A stretch of 64,000 nt of DNA from Qipengyuania algicida (GTDB lineage: Bacteria > Pseudomonadota > Alphaproteobacteria > Sphingomonadales > Sphingomonadaceae): contig NZ_WTYA01000003.1 in NCBI RefSeq assembly GCF_009828025.1, positions 62,001-126,000 on the forward strand. Direction: 5' to 3'. The number at the start of each line of letters is the position of its first letter. The first letter of the stretch is position 1. Position numbers and translations under genes: made by a program. Below are positions 7,724 to 16,979 of the stretch, in pieces. The notes beneath the pieces were generated by a model. The model was not told where the DNA came from. It saw only the letters and a program-made list of their open reading frames with translations, and did not search any database.

Positions 7724-8754
7724 TGTTGCGCCGCTCCCGGCAGCTTGCCGACCGATTGCGCGCCGGCGCGCGAGGTCACCAGCACCTCGTCTCCATCGAC
7801 CACGACTATGACGTCCTCAAGGCCAACAACCGAAACACGCACACCGTCGGTGTCGACCATTACATTGCGACATCCCGAAAAGTCTGCGGAGCCCAACGCA
7901 TGGTTGCCGTCCTTGTCGCACCCGCGCGCGTCCATCAGCGCCTCCCAATTGCCGATATCCGACCAACCCATATCGGCGGCCACCACCGCGGCGCGGTCTG
8001 TATGTTCCATCACCGCATAATCAACAGATTCCCCTGCGATACCGGCGAAGGGATTTGCTGCCGGATGAATCTGCCATCCACGCCGCTCTGCTTCGCCGAA
8101 AGATTGCAAAACAAGCTCGGCCATCTCAGGGCGATGCGCCGCAAGCTCTGCCAAGAAGGCACCCGCACGGAAAGCAAAAATACCGCCGTTCCACACGAAA
8201 TCGCCACTAGCCAGAAAGCCTCTTGCGGTCTCCTCGTCCGGCTTTTCGACAAAGCGATCAACACGAAAGCCCGGCCCAAGCTGCGCCCCCTTGCGGATAT
8301 AGCCGTAACCTGTGTCCGGTCTCGTCGGCTCTATGCCGAAAGCGACCATGAAATCCTGATCCGCCAGTTCGGATGCCTTTTCAACTCCGGCCAGAAAAGC
8401 GGCTTCATCAGCAATATAGTGGTCGCTTGGGCAAACCAGCATGATGGCATCAGGTGGCAATGCGTGGGCAGCCAACGCGATGGCAGGCGCGGTATTCTTG
8501 GCTGCAGGCTCAACGATCAACCGCGCATCGCCAGAGGATTGCGCCTGCTCTTCGACGAGCGCGATATGCGCTTTCCCGGCGACTATGGTTGGCGTGGCGA
8601 ACAGATTGGGATCGGCCACCCGGTCGAGGCTCTGCTGAAACAGCGTGCGCGGGCCAATCAGGGGGAGGAAGGGTTTGGGTCGCGCCTTGCGGCTCCGCGG
8701 CCACAAGCGCGTGCCACTCCCACCGCACAGGACAACTGGATAGATTCTCGCCAT
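7720..8754 (-). CDS. manC: Mannose-1-phosphate guanylyltransferase
   Basis: A 344-residue GDP-mannose pyrophosphorylase. The N-terminal nucleotide-binding signature is LCGGSGTRLWPRSRKARPKPF (about residues 9-29). Further family motifs are VCPSDHYI, FVEKPDEE, FVWNGGIFAFRA and VDYAVMEHTDRAAVVAADMGWSDIGNW. It lacks the C-terminal cupin isomerase domain found in bifunctional enzymes; the separate, overlapping manA supplies that function. Together they would provide GDP-mannose for exopolysaccharide or sphingan-like polymers. Confidence 0.92.
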   Translation of the reverse strand: MARIYPVVLCGGSGTRLWPRSRKARPKPFLPLIGPRTLFQQSLDRVADPNLFATPTIVAGKAHIALVEEQAQSSGDARLIVEPAAKNTAPAIALAAHALPPDAIMLVCPSDHYIADEAAFLAGVEKASELADQDFMVAFGIEPTRPDTGYGYIRKGAQLGPGFRVDRFVEKPDEETARGFLASGDFVWNGGIFAFRAGAFLAELAAHRPEMAELVLQSFGEAERRGWQIHPAANPFAGIAGESVDYAVMEHTDRAAVVAADMGWSDIGNWEALMDARGCDKDGNHALGSADFSGCRNVMVDTDGVRVSVVGLEDVIVVVDGDEVLVTSRAGAQSVGKLPGAAQQ

Positions 8755-8793
8755 AGGCGCACCCTAATCATGGAAGCCGATGTGTTTCCAGAC

Positions 8794-9528
8794 TTATCGC
8801 GCGAACCATTCCTGCCTCCAGCCATATATGGCCGGGACCGGTTCACCTTGCGCATTTCTGGCCGGACGAAATCGGAAGCGTTGTTCGGCGAGCTGGCACA
8901 CGATCGCATCCGCTTGAGGATCGGGGCTTGGCCGCACTACCCGGCAATCACGCGCACGCCCATCGACACCGACGGTCATATAGACGGTGACCGAAGTACC
9001 AAATCGCGTTTGGCGGCCGCCCGGAGGAACCGGAAAATCGGCCGCGGAGTTGATCTCGCCAGCGATCTTTACAGGCCGTGTGACGACCGCGCCGCCTTGC
9101 CCAATGCCGCCATTGCCGCCGCCCGTTCCTGAACCGGCAGCAGCGTCGCCCGTTCCCTCTCCCGCCTCGCGGTTGCCCGACGTGACCTGGTTACCGCTGG
9201 AGGCGGCTTTCGGAACGGGCGCGGAGGGGCTGCGCGCCACTTTCGGAATAGGCGCGGAAATTGGACGGGGCACTGCCTTCTTGCCTGCTTTGCCCGAGCC
9301 ACCTTCCGGGACGGCTTGCCTCACGGTTGCCGTAGGGCTGGGAGAGGGGGTTGGGCTGACAGTAAAGGCAGACACGACCGCTTGTTCGACTGTGCGCACT
9401 GTATCCGGCGTGAAGGCGCGCAGAAGTGCGTAAAACAGTGCGAGATGAAGGAGCAACACGCCGATGATCACCGGCACGTTCGGCCGCCTCCTGGTCGAGC
9501 CATAGTCTTTCGAGGGGTTTTTCGCCAT
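8794..9528 (-). CDS. TonB-family energy transducer
   Basis: A 244-residue protein with a short cytoplasmic N-terminus, one membrane anchor (about residues 18-38, PVIIGVLLLHLALFYALLRAF), a Pro/Ala/Gly/Ser-rich periplasmic spacer, and a C-terminal TonB-like domain (about 155-244) including TVYMTVGVDGRARDCRVVRP. It would couple inner-membrane energy to TonB-dependent receptors, such as the two in this window. It lies 39 bases upstream of manC on the same strand, so may share its transcript. No exbB/exbD is nearby. The family is certain; which receptor it serves is not. Confidence 0.8.
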   Translation of the reverse strand: MAKNPSKDYGSTRRRPNVPVIIGVLLLHLALFYALLRAFTPDTVRTVEQAVVSAFTVSPTPSPSPTATVRQAVPEGGSGKAGKKAVPRPISAPIPKVARSPSAPVPKAASSGNQVTSGNREAGEGTGDAAAGSGTGGGNGGIGQGGAVVTRPVKIAGEINSAADFPVPPGGRQTRFGTSVTVYMTVGVDGRARDCRVVRPSPDPQADAIVCQLAEQRFRFRPARNAQGEPVPAIYGWRQEWFAR

Positions 9529-9597
9529 TGCCTTACGAATAAACCCCTAGCGCGCCGGTTCCACAAGCTTTGCCAACTGTGGCGCATGAGATGTCGC

Positions 9598-10083
9598 ATG
9601 AAAACACGCGATACCGAACGGCGTGCGCATCGCCGCGAACTCGCCGCGCTGAAATCGACGCGCCCGCGCATCCTGCTGGCCGACGACCAGCACGACCAGC
9701 GCCTAGCGCTCGCCGATCTGCTGATCCGCTGCGGCATGGCAGTGGATCTGGCAGCCGGTGGCGAAGCAGCGATCGGGCGAGTACTCGATGCCGAGGAGCG
9801 CGGCTCCGCCTACGATCTTGCGCTGATCGACTGCAATATGCCGCATTGCGACGGCTTCGAAGCGACCCGCGCGATCCGCATCGCCGGATATCCACCCACC
9901 GTCCTGCCAATCATCGGTATTCTGGATCAGCCCGACCATCGGGAAAAGCTGCTCGTGTTCTCTGCAGAAATGCAAGGCGCACTGATCCGCCCGGTTACAC
10001 TCGAAGCGCTGGTGCCGCTACTCAATCGCTGGTTGCCGCACCGCATCCTGGCGCAAGACGACCCCCAGCCCGTCGCAAGCTGA
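9598..10083 (+). CDS. Degenerate receiver-domain protein
   Basis: About 161 residues: a basic N-terminal tail followed by a receiver fold. Acidic residues (LLADDQHDQ) and a phosphoacceptor-like aspartate (LALIDCNMPHCDGFEATRAIR) are present. The beta-4 Thr/Ser position reads IIGILDQ, and the invariant lysine is replaced by arginine (LIRPVTLEAL). The switch machinery is therefore incomplete, so it may work without phosphorylation or be a detached receiver of a former hybrid kinase. ATG 9598 or ATG 9586, four codons earlier, are both possible; neither has a good ribosome site. A strong terminator follows. Confidence 0.65.
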   Translation: MKTRDTERRAHRRELAALKSTRPRILLADDQHDQRLALADLLIRCGMAVDLAAGGEAAIGRVLDAEERGSAYDLALIDCNMPHCDGFEATRAIRIAGYPPTVLPIIGILDQPDHREKLLVFSAEMQGALIRPVTLEALVPLLNRWLPHRILAQDDPQPVAS

Positions 10084-10095
10084 CTGACCAAAGAA

Positions 10096-10124
10096 AAACG
10101 GCGGCCCCATCGGAGCCGCCGTTT
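10096..10124. terminator. Bidirectional rho-independent terminator
   Basis: A perfect 10-bp stem AAACGGCGGC / GCCGCCGTTT with a 9-base loop, with A-rich bases on the left and T-rich bases on the right. It lies between the receiver gene (ends 10083) and the stop of the convergent TonB receptor (10154), so it can serve both strands. Confidence 0.85.
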
Positions 10125-10153
10125 CAATTTATACGCCTAGTGAGTGGTAAACA

Positions 10154-13100
10154 TCAGAACTGATAGCTGACGCCGAGCTTGATGCGCCAAACCGAAGCGA
10201 TCGTGTCGATGTTGCGGGTGTCATTGACGCTCGTACCATCGTTGTTTGTCAGGTACTTGGTGATGATGTAGCGTCCCTGACTGTCAACACCGCTGCTGTC
10301 ACCAATCGACAACGAACCATAGGAAGTGTTGCGGTAAAGAGTGTTCCAGCTGTTATCGAGCAGATTCAGGAAGTTGTCGACCATGGCGTAAACCTTGATC
10401 TTGTCATTCTTGCCTAACAGGTGCCCCGGCCCAGGCAGTTCTTGCGACAAGACGAGGTCCATGTCGAAGTACCATGGGTTGGTGCAGGTGTTCTTCACGA
10501 TCGACTGACCGACATAATCCTTCAGGCACTTTGTGCTGTTCGCATAGTCGGCCAACTGCTGTACCGCCGCCATGTTGGACGAAGGCGAGATGTTGGGATC
10601 GCTCGGCCCCGTCGGGAGATAGATCAGCGCGTCGTCGTAGCCATAGGCGATAGCGAACAGATTGCGGCTGCTGAAAGTCGCGCTGTAAGGATTACCCGAA
10701 GTTGCAGTGAAGGTGACGCCGAGCTTGGTCTTGTTGTCGCCAAAGAACTTCTCGGTGAAGTTGAGGTTCATCGAGATGTTGTCCTCTTGCGAGAACTGAC
10801 TGCGACCGGCCGCTGGGTTCTGGATATCGAAAGTCGGCGGATACTTGAAGTTCGACGTTGCCTGCGAGCTGGTGAAAGCACGCCGATCCTGAGCGTCGGT
10901 ATAGGCATAACCGATTGTAAAATCGACCGATCCTCCGCTGGTAAACACGCCACGATTGAAGTGCTTAGCAAGGAAGATTGAAGCCACCTGGCTGTGATAG
11001 CCATCGGAATTGGTCAGATCGATCGCCCCATTCCGACCAGTAGCAAAACACGCCGGAGTTACGTTACTGTAGGTAGGTGTTGGGCTTGAGCTTTGTAGCT
11101 TCGCATCACACCCGGCAAGAAGCGGATCGATCGAACGATAGATCGGACGACCATCGATCGCGTAGCCATTAAGGCCTTGGCTCGGATCGACCACCTGCGT
11201 GAGGTCGGCAACCGCAAACGGGTTGTTGTACTTGCTGTAGATGTAGTCGAGTTTAAGTTTCCAGTCGCTGAAGAAGCCGCTGGGTGCCAAATCCAGATTG
11301 CTCTCAAACCCGAAGTTCGCACGCAGCACAGTCGGCATCTTGATGTTTGGGTCGATCGACTGGACTGGCGAAGCACCGTTTGCAGCGACGGCACCGGCAG
11401 CCGCCACGACGCAGCTGGGGAATCCGCTGAAAGTGCCACCGCTTAGAACATTAGTCGGCGCGGTCGTACAGTCGCGCGAGTCAGCCGAAGCGGACGCGAA
11501 ACCATTATTGGCGAAAGCGTTCGAGAACCACACCAGCGGATCGCCGCCGGTGAACATGCCGACACCGACACGAACTTTGTTCCGTGTGAACGGACCGAAA
11601 TCACCAGCGTCGTAGGTGAATGCGACGCGCGGCAAAACTTGAATCGGCAGGTGGCTGAAACCAATCGCATTGGTCCGGTCATAACGCTGCATGAACAGCG
11701 GATTGTACTTAGGTGAATCGCCATCGTACCAATTTGCACGGACACCAGCGACAACATTGAGCGTGTCGGTCATTTGCCAGTCGTCCTGCAGGAACGCCGA
11801 ATAGATTTCGCGCTTGAATATTGCTGCGGCATCATCCGGATTGCCGGTCGCCGAGAAAGTTCCGAACGCGCCAACGTATCCGTTCGAAACTAGTGTGCCC
11901 GGCGTCAGACGAGATCCACCACCACTGGTGCCGCTCGAAAGCACGCCATTGGCGAAATCGGTCGCGTTGTCGAACACCAGCGTGCCCGTGCCGTTGGGGA
12001 TGAACAGATTGTAGATTTTCGCTTGGTTCAGCTGCGCGCCGAACTTGAGCTTGTGATCGCCCAGAGTGAGCTTCGCGATTGCGGAAGCCTGCTGGATCGA
12101 GGTGTTTAGCTGGTTTGCCGAACGATAATACCCCGGGCCGATGATCACCGAAGCATCGTTACCCGTGGCGTTATCCACGCCAACGACGATACGTGGGATC
12201 GGGTTGGCATCGGTCGCCTCGCCGCCACCGACCGGCCCCTGAATGTCATCAACCTTCGAATAGGAATAGCGCAGCTCGGTCGAGAAATTGTCCGACCAGT
12301 TCGAAAGCAGGCGTCCAGAGTAGTAATTGGAGTCGGTGCCGTATTGTGAATAGCTGTTCAGGCCGGTGATCCCGACATTGGGCGAAAACGTGTTGTTGTC
12401 GTCCGCACTGATCGATACTTCCTTGAGGTGCTGATAGGTCGCTTCAAGGCGATGCTTGTCGTTGATCTGCCAGTCGAGCCGCGCGAAGTAGCGGTCGTTC
12501 TTGTAAGGCAGATTGGTGACCAGTGGCCCCGGATCGATCCCGTACACATTACGGGCTATATCGGCGATATCGTTGAACTGCGTTGCGGTGATGTCTGAAG
12601 TCTCGTTGGGATAACCCCCGCCAGTTGGCCCGTAATCCTGAGCTTTGGCAGTCGAGATATGCGAATAGGCACCATAGAAAAACAGGTGATCGGGAATGAT
12701 CGGCCCGCCGAGCGAAACGCCCCAGCGCCTTTCGGGATCTATCGGAGCGACCGGGCCTGTCGGTAGATTCTTCCCACGCAGGCCATTGTCGGCGTACTCG
12801 TAAAAGCCAGAGCCATGAAACTTGTTGCTACCAGATTTGGTAATCGCGTTGACCTGGCAGCCAGTGAAGCCGTCATATTCAACGTCATACGGAGCAAACT
12901 GAACCTGGATTTCACTGATCGCATCATACGGAATTGGCGCGCTCGTACGCGAAGCATAGGCCGTGCCGTTGAGGCCGAAGACGTCGCCCTGCTGAATGCC
13001 GTCAACAGTGAAGCCGTTCGAACGGTTGTTGCCACCAAGGCACGAATAGGTGACCTGGCCATTGCTGTTGCTGAGCGTGATACGCGGGTCATAGCGGATG

Positions 13101-13576
13101 ACGTCCTGGATATCGCGGCCATAAGTCGGCGCGCTCTCGATGGCCTGAGTGCCGAAGGACGTGCCGGGACCAACAGCAAGCTGCGTCACTGCAACGCGCG
13201 AACCGGTCACAACGATTACGCCAGTACCACTGCTAAGCGTGAAGCCCAGGTTCGTCGGACCCTGAAGATTGGTGTAAATATCGTTGATCGTCTGCCCTTC
13301 GAGGCCAGGAGCACTGGCCGAAACCGAATATGGGCCGCCCGAAGTGAGGTTGGTGGCGTTAAAGTTGCCTTGCGCGCCCGTAACCGTGGTATTCGTCGCG
13401 CCGGTACGCGTGTCGGTCACGGCGACTGTTGCGCCGGCTACGGGCTTGCCAGCTTCGTCCGTCACGGTGCCTTGGATCGTGGAGGTGATCTGCTGAGCAG
13501 CAACCGGTGCGGCGGTCATTACGCCAGCGGCGGAAAGGCTGACGACAGACGCAGCCAGCAAATATTTCAGTTTCAT
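10154..13576 (-). CDS. TonB-dependent receptor, Oar-like, with N-terminal carboxypeptidase-regulatory domain
   Basis: A 1140-residue outer-membrane receptor. A Sec signal peptide (about 1-27, ending TAAPVAAQ) is followed by a carboxypeptidase-regulatory beta-sandwich (about 30-105: TIQGTVTDEAGKPVAGATV), a plug domain and a large beta-barrel ending in aromatic phenylalanine (GVSYQF). This architecture matches Oar-type receptors that import or export peptides, proteins or large ligands rather than siderophores. Start: the frame is open 50 codons upstream, but the ATG at 13574-13576 begins a clean signal peptide. The gene is monocistronic, with the next same-strand gene ending 242 bases upstream. 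The substrate is unknown. Confidence 0.88.
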   Translation of the reverse strand: MKLKYLLAASVVSLSAAGVMTAAPVAAQQITSTIQGTVTDEAGKPVAGATVAVTDTRTGATNTTVTGAQGNFNATNLTSGGPYSVSASAPGLEGQTINDIYTNLQGPTNLGFTLSSGTGVIVVTGSRVAVTQLAVGPGTSFGTQAIESAPTYGRDIQDVIRYDPRITLSNSNGQVTYSCLGGNNRSNGFTVDGIQQGDVFGLNGTAYASRTSAPIPYDAISEIQVQFAPYDVEYDGFTGCQVNAITKSGSNKFHGSGFYEYADNGLRGKNLPTGPVAPIDPERRWGVSLGGPIIPDHLFFYGAYSHISTAKAQDYGPTGGGYPNETSDITATQFNDIADIARNVYGIDPGPLVTNLPYKNDRYFARLDWQINDKHRLEATYQHLKEVSISADDNNTFSPNVGITGLNSYSQYGTDSNYYSGRLLSNWSDNFSTELRYSYSKVDDIQGPVGGGEATDANPIPRIVVGVDNATGNDASVIIGPGYYRSANQLNTSIQQASAIAKLTLGDHKLKFGAQLNQAKIYNLFIPNGTGTLVFDNATDFANGVLSSGTSGGGSRLTPGTLVSNGYVGAFGTFSATGNPDDAAAIFKREIYSAFLQDDWQMTDTLNVVAGVRANWYDGDSPKYNPLFMQRYDRTNAIGFSHLPIQVLPRVAFTYDAGDFGPFTRNKVRVGVGMFTGGDPLVWFSNAFANNGFASASADSRDCTTAPTNVLSGGTFSGFPSCVVAAAGAVAANGASPVQSIDPNIKMPTVLRANFGFESNLDLAPSGFFSDWKLKLDYIYSKYNNPFAVADLTQVVDPSQGLNGYAIDGRPIYRSIDPLLAGCDAKLQSSSPTPTYSNVTPACFATGRNGAIDLTNSDGYHSQVASIFLAKHFNRGVFTSGGSVDFTIGYAYTDAQDRRAFTSSQATSNFKYPPTFDIQNPAAGRSQFSQEDNISMNLNFTEKFFGDNKTKLGVTFTATSGNPYSATFSSRNLFAIAYGYDDALIYLPTGPSDPNISPSSNMAAVQQLADYANSTKCLKDYVGQSIVKNTCTNPWYFDMDLVLSQELPGPGHLLGKNDKIKVYAMVDNFLNLLDNSWNTLYRNTSYGSLSIGDSSGVDSQGRYIITKYLTNNDGTSVNDTRNIDTIASVWRIKLGVSYQF

Positions 13577-13818
13577 CGAATGTGCCCCATTCCGTGGAAG
13601 ACAGAAGAAATGATCAGACGGCTCAAGTGCGAGTCCTGTCGACCGCCCCTCAAAGGCTTTATGTGACGCGCTTGTTACAGCGCCAGACCCGATTATCCAC
13701 AGGCCACCATACTGGGAAATAAACAACTGAATTTACGCGTTATTCAACTGTTACATAAAGGCCACACCAAGCTGAGGAATCGCGTTTTTCTTCGCAACTG
13801 CGGAAAAACCGCAACAGG

Positions 13819-14748
13819 TCAGGCGAGATTTATCTCGCGCAGCCGCTGCTGCAGGAAGTCGTGGCTGGAAATTGGCTCAGGGTGATTCTTCGGATCAGCC
13901 GGGTCGATGCACTGGGGCAGCGTTTCGATCACGTAATCGGGCCGGAAGTGTAGGAAGAAGGGCATCGAATAGCGCGCGCGATAGGCTGCCTCGCCGCGCG
14001 GGTTCACCACCCGGTGTGTGGTCGAGCGCAATCTACCGTTGGTCAGCCGCTCGAGCATGTCGCCGATATTGACCACCAGCGCACCTTCAGGAACCTCGAT
14101 CGCCTTCCACTCGCCCTGCGCGGTCAGCAATTCAAGACCGGCTTCCTCCGCACCGAGCAAAAGGGTGATGGTGTTGATGTCGCCATGCGCTGCGGCGCGG
14201 ATCGCCCCTTCGGCATCGGCGCTCGTCAATGGCGGATAGTGCAGCAGGCGCATCACCGAATTGCCATCCTCCACCGTCGCGGCAAAGAAAGATCGCGGCA
14301 GACCAAGATGCAGCGCGATCGCTTCCAGCACGCGGGCGCCCGCGGTTTCGAATGCTTCGTAGAGCGCCGCGAAAGTCTCGCGAAACCATCGCACCTCGTC
14401 GGGCCAGACATTGGGTGCCATGAATTCGGCCAGCGGATGGCCCGCGGGCAGTTCGCGTCCGACATGCCAGAATTCCTTGAGGTCGTGGACCTCGGCGTCC
14501 TTGGCGCGCTCCACTCCGAATGGCGTGTAGCCCCGCGCACCACCGCCGCCCGCAATCTTGTACGCCATCTTGGCTTCGGCTGGGAGGGCGAAAAAGGCGC
14601 GGGAGAGTTCCTCTGCGCGATCGATCAGTTCCTGCGGGATCCCGTGGTCGCGGATCACCGCAAAGCCATATTCCTCGAAACTCTTGCCCAGATCATCGGC
14701 AACCTGTTCGAGCGGGCGGGAGATGGAAACGGAAGCGATATCGGACAT
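13819..14748 (-). CDS. 2-oxoglutarate/Fe(II)-dependent oxygenase, isopenicillin N synthase-like family
   Basis: A 309-residue enzyme with the DIOX_N N-terminal region (AVIRDHGIPQELIDRAEEL) and a double-stranded beta-helix core. Metal ligands are H188-x-D190 (AAHGDINT) and H245 (STTHRVVNP), with R259-x-S261 (RARYS) binding 2-oxoglutarate, so the active site is intact. The substrate cannot be deduced. It lies 9 bases downstream of the nucleoside transporter gene on the same strand and is surely cotranscribed, which hints at a nucleoside- or base-related substrate; that is inference. Confidence 0.85.
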   Translation of the reverse strand: MSDIASVSISRPLEQVADDLGKSFEEYGFAVIRDHGIPQELIDRAEELSRAFFALPAEAKMAYKIAGGGGARGYTPFGVERAKDAEVHDLKEFWHVGRELPAGHPLAEFMAPNVWPDEVRWFRETFAALYEAFETAGARVLEAIALHLGLPRSFFAATVEDGNSVMRLLHYPPLTSADAEGAIRAAAHGDINTITLLLGAEEAGLELLTAQGEWKAIEVPEGALVVNIGDMLERLTNGRLRSTTHRVVNPRGEAAYRARYSMPFFLHFRPDYVIETLPQCIDPADPKNHPEPISSHDFLQQRLREINLA

Positions 14749-14757
14749 TGTGCGACC

Positions 14758-16065
14758 TCAGTAAGGCAGAAACAGACCGGCCAGAGCGGCGCTCATCAGA
14801 TTGGCCAGTGAACCGGCGGCCAGGGCGCGCAAGCCCAGCCTGGCGATGACCGGACGCTGGTTGGGCGCCAGCCCGCCGGTGACCGCCATTTGAATAGCAA
14901 TCGAGGAGAAATTGGCAAAGCCACACAGGGCAAAAGTGATGATCGCGCGGCTATGAAGCGACAGCACATCCGGCCCCATCTTGCCGAGTTCGATGAAAGC
15001 AACAAATTCGTTGAGCACGATCTTGGTGCCGAACAGCCCGCCAGCAGTGATCGCCTGATCCCATGGAATACCCAGCAGGAACATCACCGGCGCGAACACC
15101 CAGCCGAGCAGTTCCTGGAACGAGAGATTGGCATAACCGAACCATCCACCGACTGCGCCGAGCAGGCCGTTGGCAAGCGCAACCAGCGCCACGAAGGCCA
15201 GCACCATCGCCCCGACCGCCACCGCCAGCTTGACGCCGGTCTGCGCACCTTGGGCAGCCGCCTCGATCACATTGGCGGGCCGATGCCCTTCCTCGAATGC
15301 TTCGGCGACCTCGTCCGGCTCACCGGCCTCGACCAGAGCGGCCGGACCTTCGGCACTGATCCGCGCATCAGGCAATTTGACTTCACCCTCGGCTTCGGGC
15401 GAGGACTCGCCATCATCGGGCATGATGATCTTGGCCATCAGGATGCCGCCGGGCGCGGACATGAACGCGGCGGCCAGCAGGAATGGCAGATAACGCGGAC
15501 CGAGCAATCCGGCATAGGCAGCAAGGATGGTCCCGGCGACGCCGGCCATGCCGACGCTCATCAGCGTGAACAAGCGGCTAGGTGCGAGGCCGGCAAGATA
15601 GGGCCGAACCACCAACGGACTTTCCGATTGGCCGACGAAGATATTCGCCGCTGCGCCGAGCGACTCAACCCGCGATATGCCCGTGATCCAGCCGATCGCT
15701 CCACCGACCCAGCGCACCACTTTCTGCATGATGCCGAGGTAGTAGAGGATCGAGACCAGCGCCGCGAAGAACACGATCACCGGCAGCGCGCCGAGGGCAA
15801 AAGTGTTCTTGAGCGGATTGTCGACCCCGAACAGGAACTCGGTGCCCTTGTCGGCGTATGACAGCAGGGCAGCAACGCCGTTTGCCATGCCCTGGATCAC
15901 AGCCCGCCCGCCACTAGTGGCGAGAACCAGGAAGGCCATCAGGGCTTGCAAAGCAAAAGCCGCACCCACGACGCGTAGGCGAATGCGGCGCTTGCCGGTG
16001 GAGAGCAGGAATGCGATCGCGAGAATCGCGACGATGCCGAGAATATTGGCCAGAATTGGCGGCAT
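14758..16065 (-). CDS. Concentrative nucleoside transporter, NupC/CNT family
   Basis: A 435-residue inner-membrane protein with about 10 hydrophobic segments. It would import nucleosides with protons or sodium. The CNT core is visible: LPVIVFFAALVSILYYLGIMQ, the binding motif VGQSESPLVVRPYL, AAAFMSAPGGILMAKI, and FANFSSIAIQMAVTGGLAP near the C-terminus. An acidic cytoplasmic insertion at about residues 215-265 (GESSPEAEGEVKLPD...) separates the halves. It is the first gene of a two-gene operon with the 2OG oxygenase, divergent from the queuosine-precursor transporter gene. Confidence 0.9.
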   Translation of the reverse strand: MPPILANILGIVAILAIAFLLSTGKRRIRLRVVGAAFALQALMAFLVLATSGGRAVIQGMANGVAALLSYADKGTEFLFGVDNPLKNTFALGALPVIVFFAALVSILYYLGIMQKVVRWVGGAIGWITGISRVESLGAAANIFVGQSESPLVVRPYLAGLAPSRLFTLMSVGMAGVAGTILAAYAGLLGPRYLPFLLAAAFMSAPGGILMAKIIMPDDGESSPEAEGEVKLPDARISAEGPAALVEAGEPDEVAEAFEEGHRPANVIEAAAQGAQTGVKLAVAVGAMVLAFVALVALANGLLGAVGGWFGYANLSFQELLGWVFAPVMFLLGIPWDQAITAGGLFGTKIVLNEFVAFIELGKMGPDVLSLHSRAIITFALCGFANFSSIAIQMAVTGGLAPNQRPVIARLGLRALAAGSLANLMSAALAGLFLPY

Positions 16066-16180
16066 GAAGTCCTCTTCGCAGATCAGTCACACGTGGGTAA
16101 AAACTTTCGCTCTCTTGCCGTTTGCCCGTCACTAGTCAATTTGGGCGGCCTTCTACCCTGTTGATCGAAGGCCCGATCCC

Positions 16181-16861
16181 GTGACCAGCGAGACCCCGCA
16201 GACCGCACCAACCATGCCCGCAATGCCGCGCGCATTATTCGTTTACCTGCTGCTTTACGGCGGGATGGCAGTGCTCGCCGGTGTGCTGGCGTTCAAGCAA
16301 TTTGCCCTTGGCACGTCAGGGCTGGCGGTCGAATCGGGGATTTTGTGTTTCCTGCTGCTGGTCGCAATCTCCAGCACCATCGCCCAGCTTTATGGCGAGG
16401 GTCTTGCCAACAGGCTGGTTCTGTGGGGATTCGTCCCGCTTGCGGTGTCGATCGCGCTGATCGGGCTGGTGCTCAACCTGCCGCCCTCACCCGATATGCC
16501 CGCAGCCAATATAGCGGCATTCGGCACGGTGCTATCACAGACGCCACGGATCATGGCGGCAGGCCCAGCCGCCTATCTCGTTTCCCTGCTGCTAAACGTG
16601 TGGCTCTTCTCGCGGCTGCGCGGCAAGGGCGACAAGCAAAGCGGCGGAATGGGAATGGTCGTACGCGGCGCAATCGCCTCCGCAATGAGCCAGGCGGTCG
16701 ATTCGCTGATCTTCATCACGCTTGCATTCTACGGCGAATTCCCGATCCGCGACCTGCTGATCGGCCAGATCATCGCCAAGGTTACGCTGTCGATAGTATT
16801 GGTACCGCTGCTGATCGCCGGTTTCGTGGCACTGGCGCGCAAGCTCGACCGGGCTGCGTGA
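16181..16861 (+). CDS. Queuosine precursor transporter, VUT/YhhQ family
   Basis: A 226-residue integral membrane protein with about six hydrophobic segments. Family features are the SSTIAQLYGEGLANR segment, SQAVDSLIFITLAFYGEFP and LLIGQIIAKVTLSIVLVPLL. Members import queuosine precursors (preQ0/preQ1 or queuine) for the tRNA wobble-base modification. The start is GTG 16181; there is no strong ribosome site. It diverges from the nucleoside transporter with 115 bases between and is followed by the tRNA-Lys gene on the other strand. Confidence 0.8.
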   Translation: MTSETPQTAPTMPAMPRALFVYLLLYGGMAVLAGVLAFKQFALGTSGLAVESGILCFLLLVAISSTIAQLYGEGLANRLVLWGFVPLAVSIALIGLVLNLPPSPDMPAANIAAFGTVLSQTPRIMAAGPAAYLVSLLLNVWLFSRLRGKGDKQSGGMGMVVRGAIASAMSQAVDSLIFITLAFYGEFPIRDLLIGQIIAKVTLSIVLVPLLIAGFVALARKLDRAA

Positions 16862-16871
16862 CCGGCCAAAA

Positions 16872-16947
16872 TGGTGAGCCCTGCTGGGTTCGAACCAGCG
16901 ACCTACTGATTAAAAGTCAGTTGCTCTACCGACTGAGCTAAGGGCCC
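16872..16947 (-). tRNA. tRNA-Lys, anticodon UUU
   Basis: The minus strand reads a 76-base cloverleaf: 7-bp acceptor stem (GGGCCCT/AGGGCTC with one G-T pair), D-arm TAGCTCAGTCGGTAGAGC, anticodon stem-loop CTGACTTTTAATCAG (anticodon TTT), T-arm GCTGGTTCGAACCCAGC, and an encoded 3' CCA. No attL-like repeat or integrase is next to it. Confidence 0.97.
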
Positions 16948-16979
16948 GACCATTTTGCGGCGATGTGTCGCCGGGCGCG

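Noticed and set aside
16872-16947. tRNA-Lys as an island attachment site
   Set aside because: No integrase or repeat of the tRNA 3' end was noticed nearby, and the flanking genes are ordinary chromosomal genes. The integrase fragment at 42.4 kb is 25 kb away.
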